Positions 63,183 through 64,000 of a stretch of DNA of 64,000 nt are shown here, in pieces. The DNA is taken from the NCBI RefSeq assembly GCF_030063205.1, contig NZ_JASISQ010000006.1, positions 124,001 through 188,000 on the forward strand. The letters run 5' to 3'. The notes beneath the pieces were generated by a model. That model was not told the origin of the DNA, ran no database searches, and saw nothing but the letters and a program-made list of their open reading frames with translations. The DNA is from Arthrobacter antibioticus. Its GTDB lineage: Bacteria; Actinomycetota; Actinomycetes; Actinomycetales; Micrococcaceae. The position numbers and the translations under genes are program-made. Numbering within the stretch: position 1 is the first letter of the stretch; every line of letters begins with the position of its first letter.

Positions 63183-63919
63183 GCAGGCGGATCTGCATTG
63201 ATTGCTTGGCGGATCACGGCAATGACGGCCTCCACAGTTTGCACAAAATCCAGTTCCGAAGAGTCAACTGTATAAACTCCGTCGGCAGCACGCCGGAAGT
63301 CTACGACGCTCGAGTCCTTGGCATCGCGGGCAAGCACCTGCTCGGCAAGCTGTTCGGCAGTCTGCGTCCCACCCAGTTGCAGGCCTCGTCGACGCAGACG
63401 GGCTTCCTCGCTGGCTGTCAGGATCAGGCGTGCCTCGGCTCCGGGGGCAACAACAGTGGTGATGTCCCGTCCTTCAACCACAATGCGGTGGTTGTACTCG
63501 GCAATGATGGCCTGCTGGCGACGCACCAGCTCGGCGCGTGCACCTAGATTAGTTGCCACTGTGCTGACGGAGGCGGAAATTTCCGGCTCACGGATGGCCG
63601 TTGTGACATTCACGCCGTTGACCCTGACAAATTCAGACTCTGGTTCCATGCTCTGTTCAAGCTTGATGGTCCGCGCCGCGGCCTCAACCATGGCCGCGTT
63701 ATTCAGGTCAAAACCGGCGTTGAGGCAGTGCCAGGTCAAACCGCGGTACATGGCCCCGGTGTCCAAAAATGCCAGACCAAGCCGCTTGGCAACGGCCTTG
63801 CTCACACTTGACTTCCCTGATCCGGAGGGTCCGTCCACGGCAACCACGAAGGATTTGCCTTGGCGCAACTGAGCATCCACCGGCTCTGCACCCTGTGCAG
63901 CCTCTTCAAACTTGTTCAT
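63179..63919 (-). CDS. cmk: Cytidylate kinase
   Basis: Phosphorylates CMP and dCMP with ATP. The 246 residues have the P-loop AVDGPSGSGKSSVSKA (about 28-43), FLDTGAMYRGLTWH (about 50) and VVEGRDITTVV (about 146). ATG 63919 (MNKFEEAAQ) follows GGAAGGTAATGCA and overlaps the tyrA stop by four bases (ATGA). A start five codons upstream is rejected for that reason. Confidence 0.95.
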   Translation of the reverse strand: MNKFEEAAQGAEPVDAQLRQGKSFVVAVDGPSGSGKSSVSKAVAKRLGLAFLDTGAMYRGLTWHCLNAGFDLNNAAMVEAAARTIKLEQSMEPESEFVRVNGVNVTTAIREPEISASVSTVATNLGARAELVRRQQAIIAEYNHRIVVEGRDITTVVAPGAEARLILTASEEARLRRRGLQLGGTQTAEQLAEQVLARDAKDSSVVDFRRAADGVYTVDSSELDFVQTVEAVIAVIRQAINADPPA

Positions 63920-64000
63920 TGCATTACCTTCCAACCGCGTACAGTCAATTCATCAACCAGCAGTACCCGCCGTGAGGGCAGCACTGAAAGTTCAACCATG
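63916..64000 (-). CDS. tyrA: C-terminal end of prephenate dehydrogenase (runs off window)
   Basis: Only the last 27 codons are visible (about MVELSVLPSRRVLLVDELTV, then RGWKVMQ). The identification rests mainly on gene order (tyrA-cmk-plsC-der) and a resemblance of this tail to the ACT-like C-terminus of actinobacterial prephenate dehydrogenases. It overlaps cmk by four bases. Confidence 0.55.
   Translation of the reverse strand, partial: MVELSVLPSRRVLLVDELTVRGWKVMQ

Overview
The window looks like a chromosomal segment of an actinobacterium of the family Micrococcaceae, most likely Arthrobacter or a close relative. Four things point there: a division and cell wall (dcw) cluster with wag31, sepF and yggT but no ftsA; a GarA-like FHA protein and a PASTA-domain kinase; gene order shared with Mycobacterium in two places; and a MurE whose substrate motif reads DDPH rather than DNPR, which fits the L-Lys peptidoglycan of Arthrobacter. 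I see no insertion sequence, phage gene, CRISPR array, rRNA or origin. Nearly everything is core genome.

Layout. 1-5046 (minus): start of hisD, a four-helix membrane protein, and dnaE. 5218-27662 (minus): a long dcw cluster, transcribed mraZ, rsmH, ftsL-like, ftsI, murE, murF, mraY, murD, ftsW, murG, murC, ftsQ, ftsZ, pgeF, yggS, sepF, yggT, wag31, lspA, rluD. Most mur/fts genes overlap by 1-19 bases. Upstream of mraZ, three GTGGAG boxes at exact 10-base spacing sit on a promoter and look like the MraZ operator. 27663-28670 is a non-coding kilobase full of short tandem duplications. 28671-31354: DUF3040 protein, DNA polymerase IV, a lipoprotein. 31466-38460: idsA, an Rv2175c-like regulator, a LysM/transglycosylase protein, a PASTA kinase and aroG, the same neighbourhood as Rv2173-Rv2178c of M. 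tuberculosis. 38558-43971: acyltransferase, esterase, small membrane protein, glucokinase, fadD. 44122-55120: pyruvate carboxylase, gcvP, an orphan ParA, then the operon gcvH-garA-ftsR-like-bifunctional nuclease-merR, matching Rv1826-Rv1832. 55331-57464: a membrane protein, a shortened universal-stress-like protein and two fluoride channel genes. 57820-60548: TauE/SafE exporter divergent from an acyl-CoA dehydrogenase. 60726-64000 (minus): tRNA-Pro(GGG), der, plsC-like, cmk and the last codons of tyrA.

How it fits together. The dcw cluster makes and flips lipid II and builds the divisome. The PASTA kinase, GarA/FHA protein and glycine cleavage genes suggest a link between cell-wall sensing and nitrogen/carbon flux. 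fadD and the acyl-CoA dehydrogenase, 16.6 kb apart, share a palindrome of form TTACY-N4-RGTAA and may form a small fatty-acid regulon. A near-palindrome upstream of ftsZ could be a MerR-type operator; an FtsR-like MerR regulator lies in the same window.

The most unusual sequence trait is the repeated occurrence of perfect or near-perfect 12-21 base tandem duplications, both between genes and in frame inside them (ftsQ, the lipoprotein, the kinase linker, crcB). I did not find a clearly new defence or mobile system.
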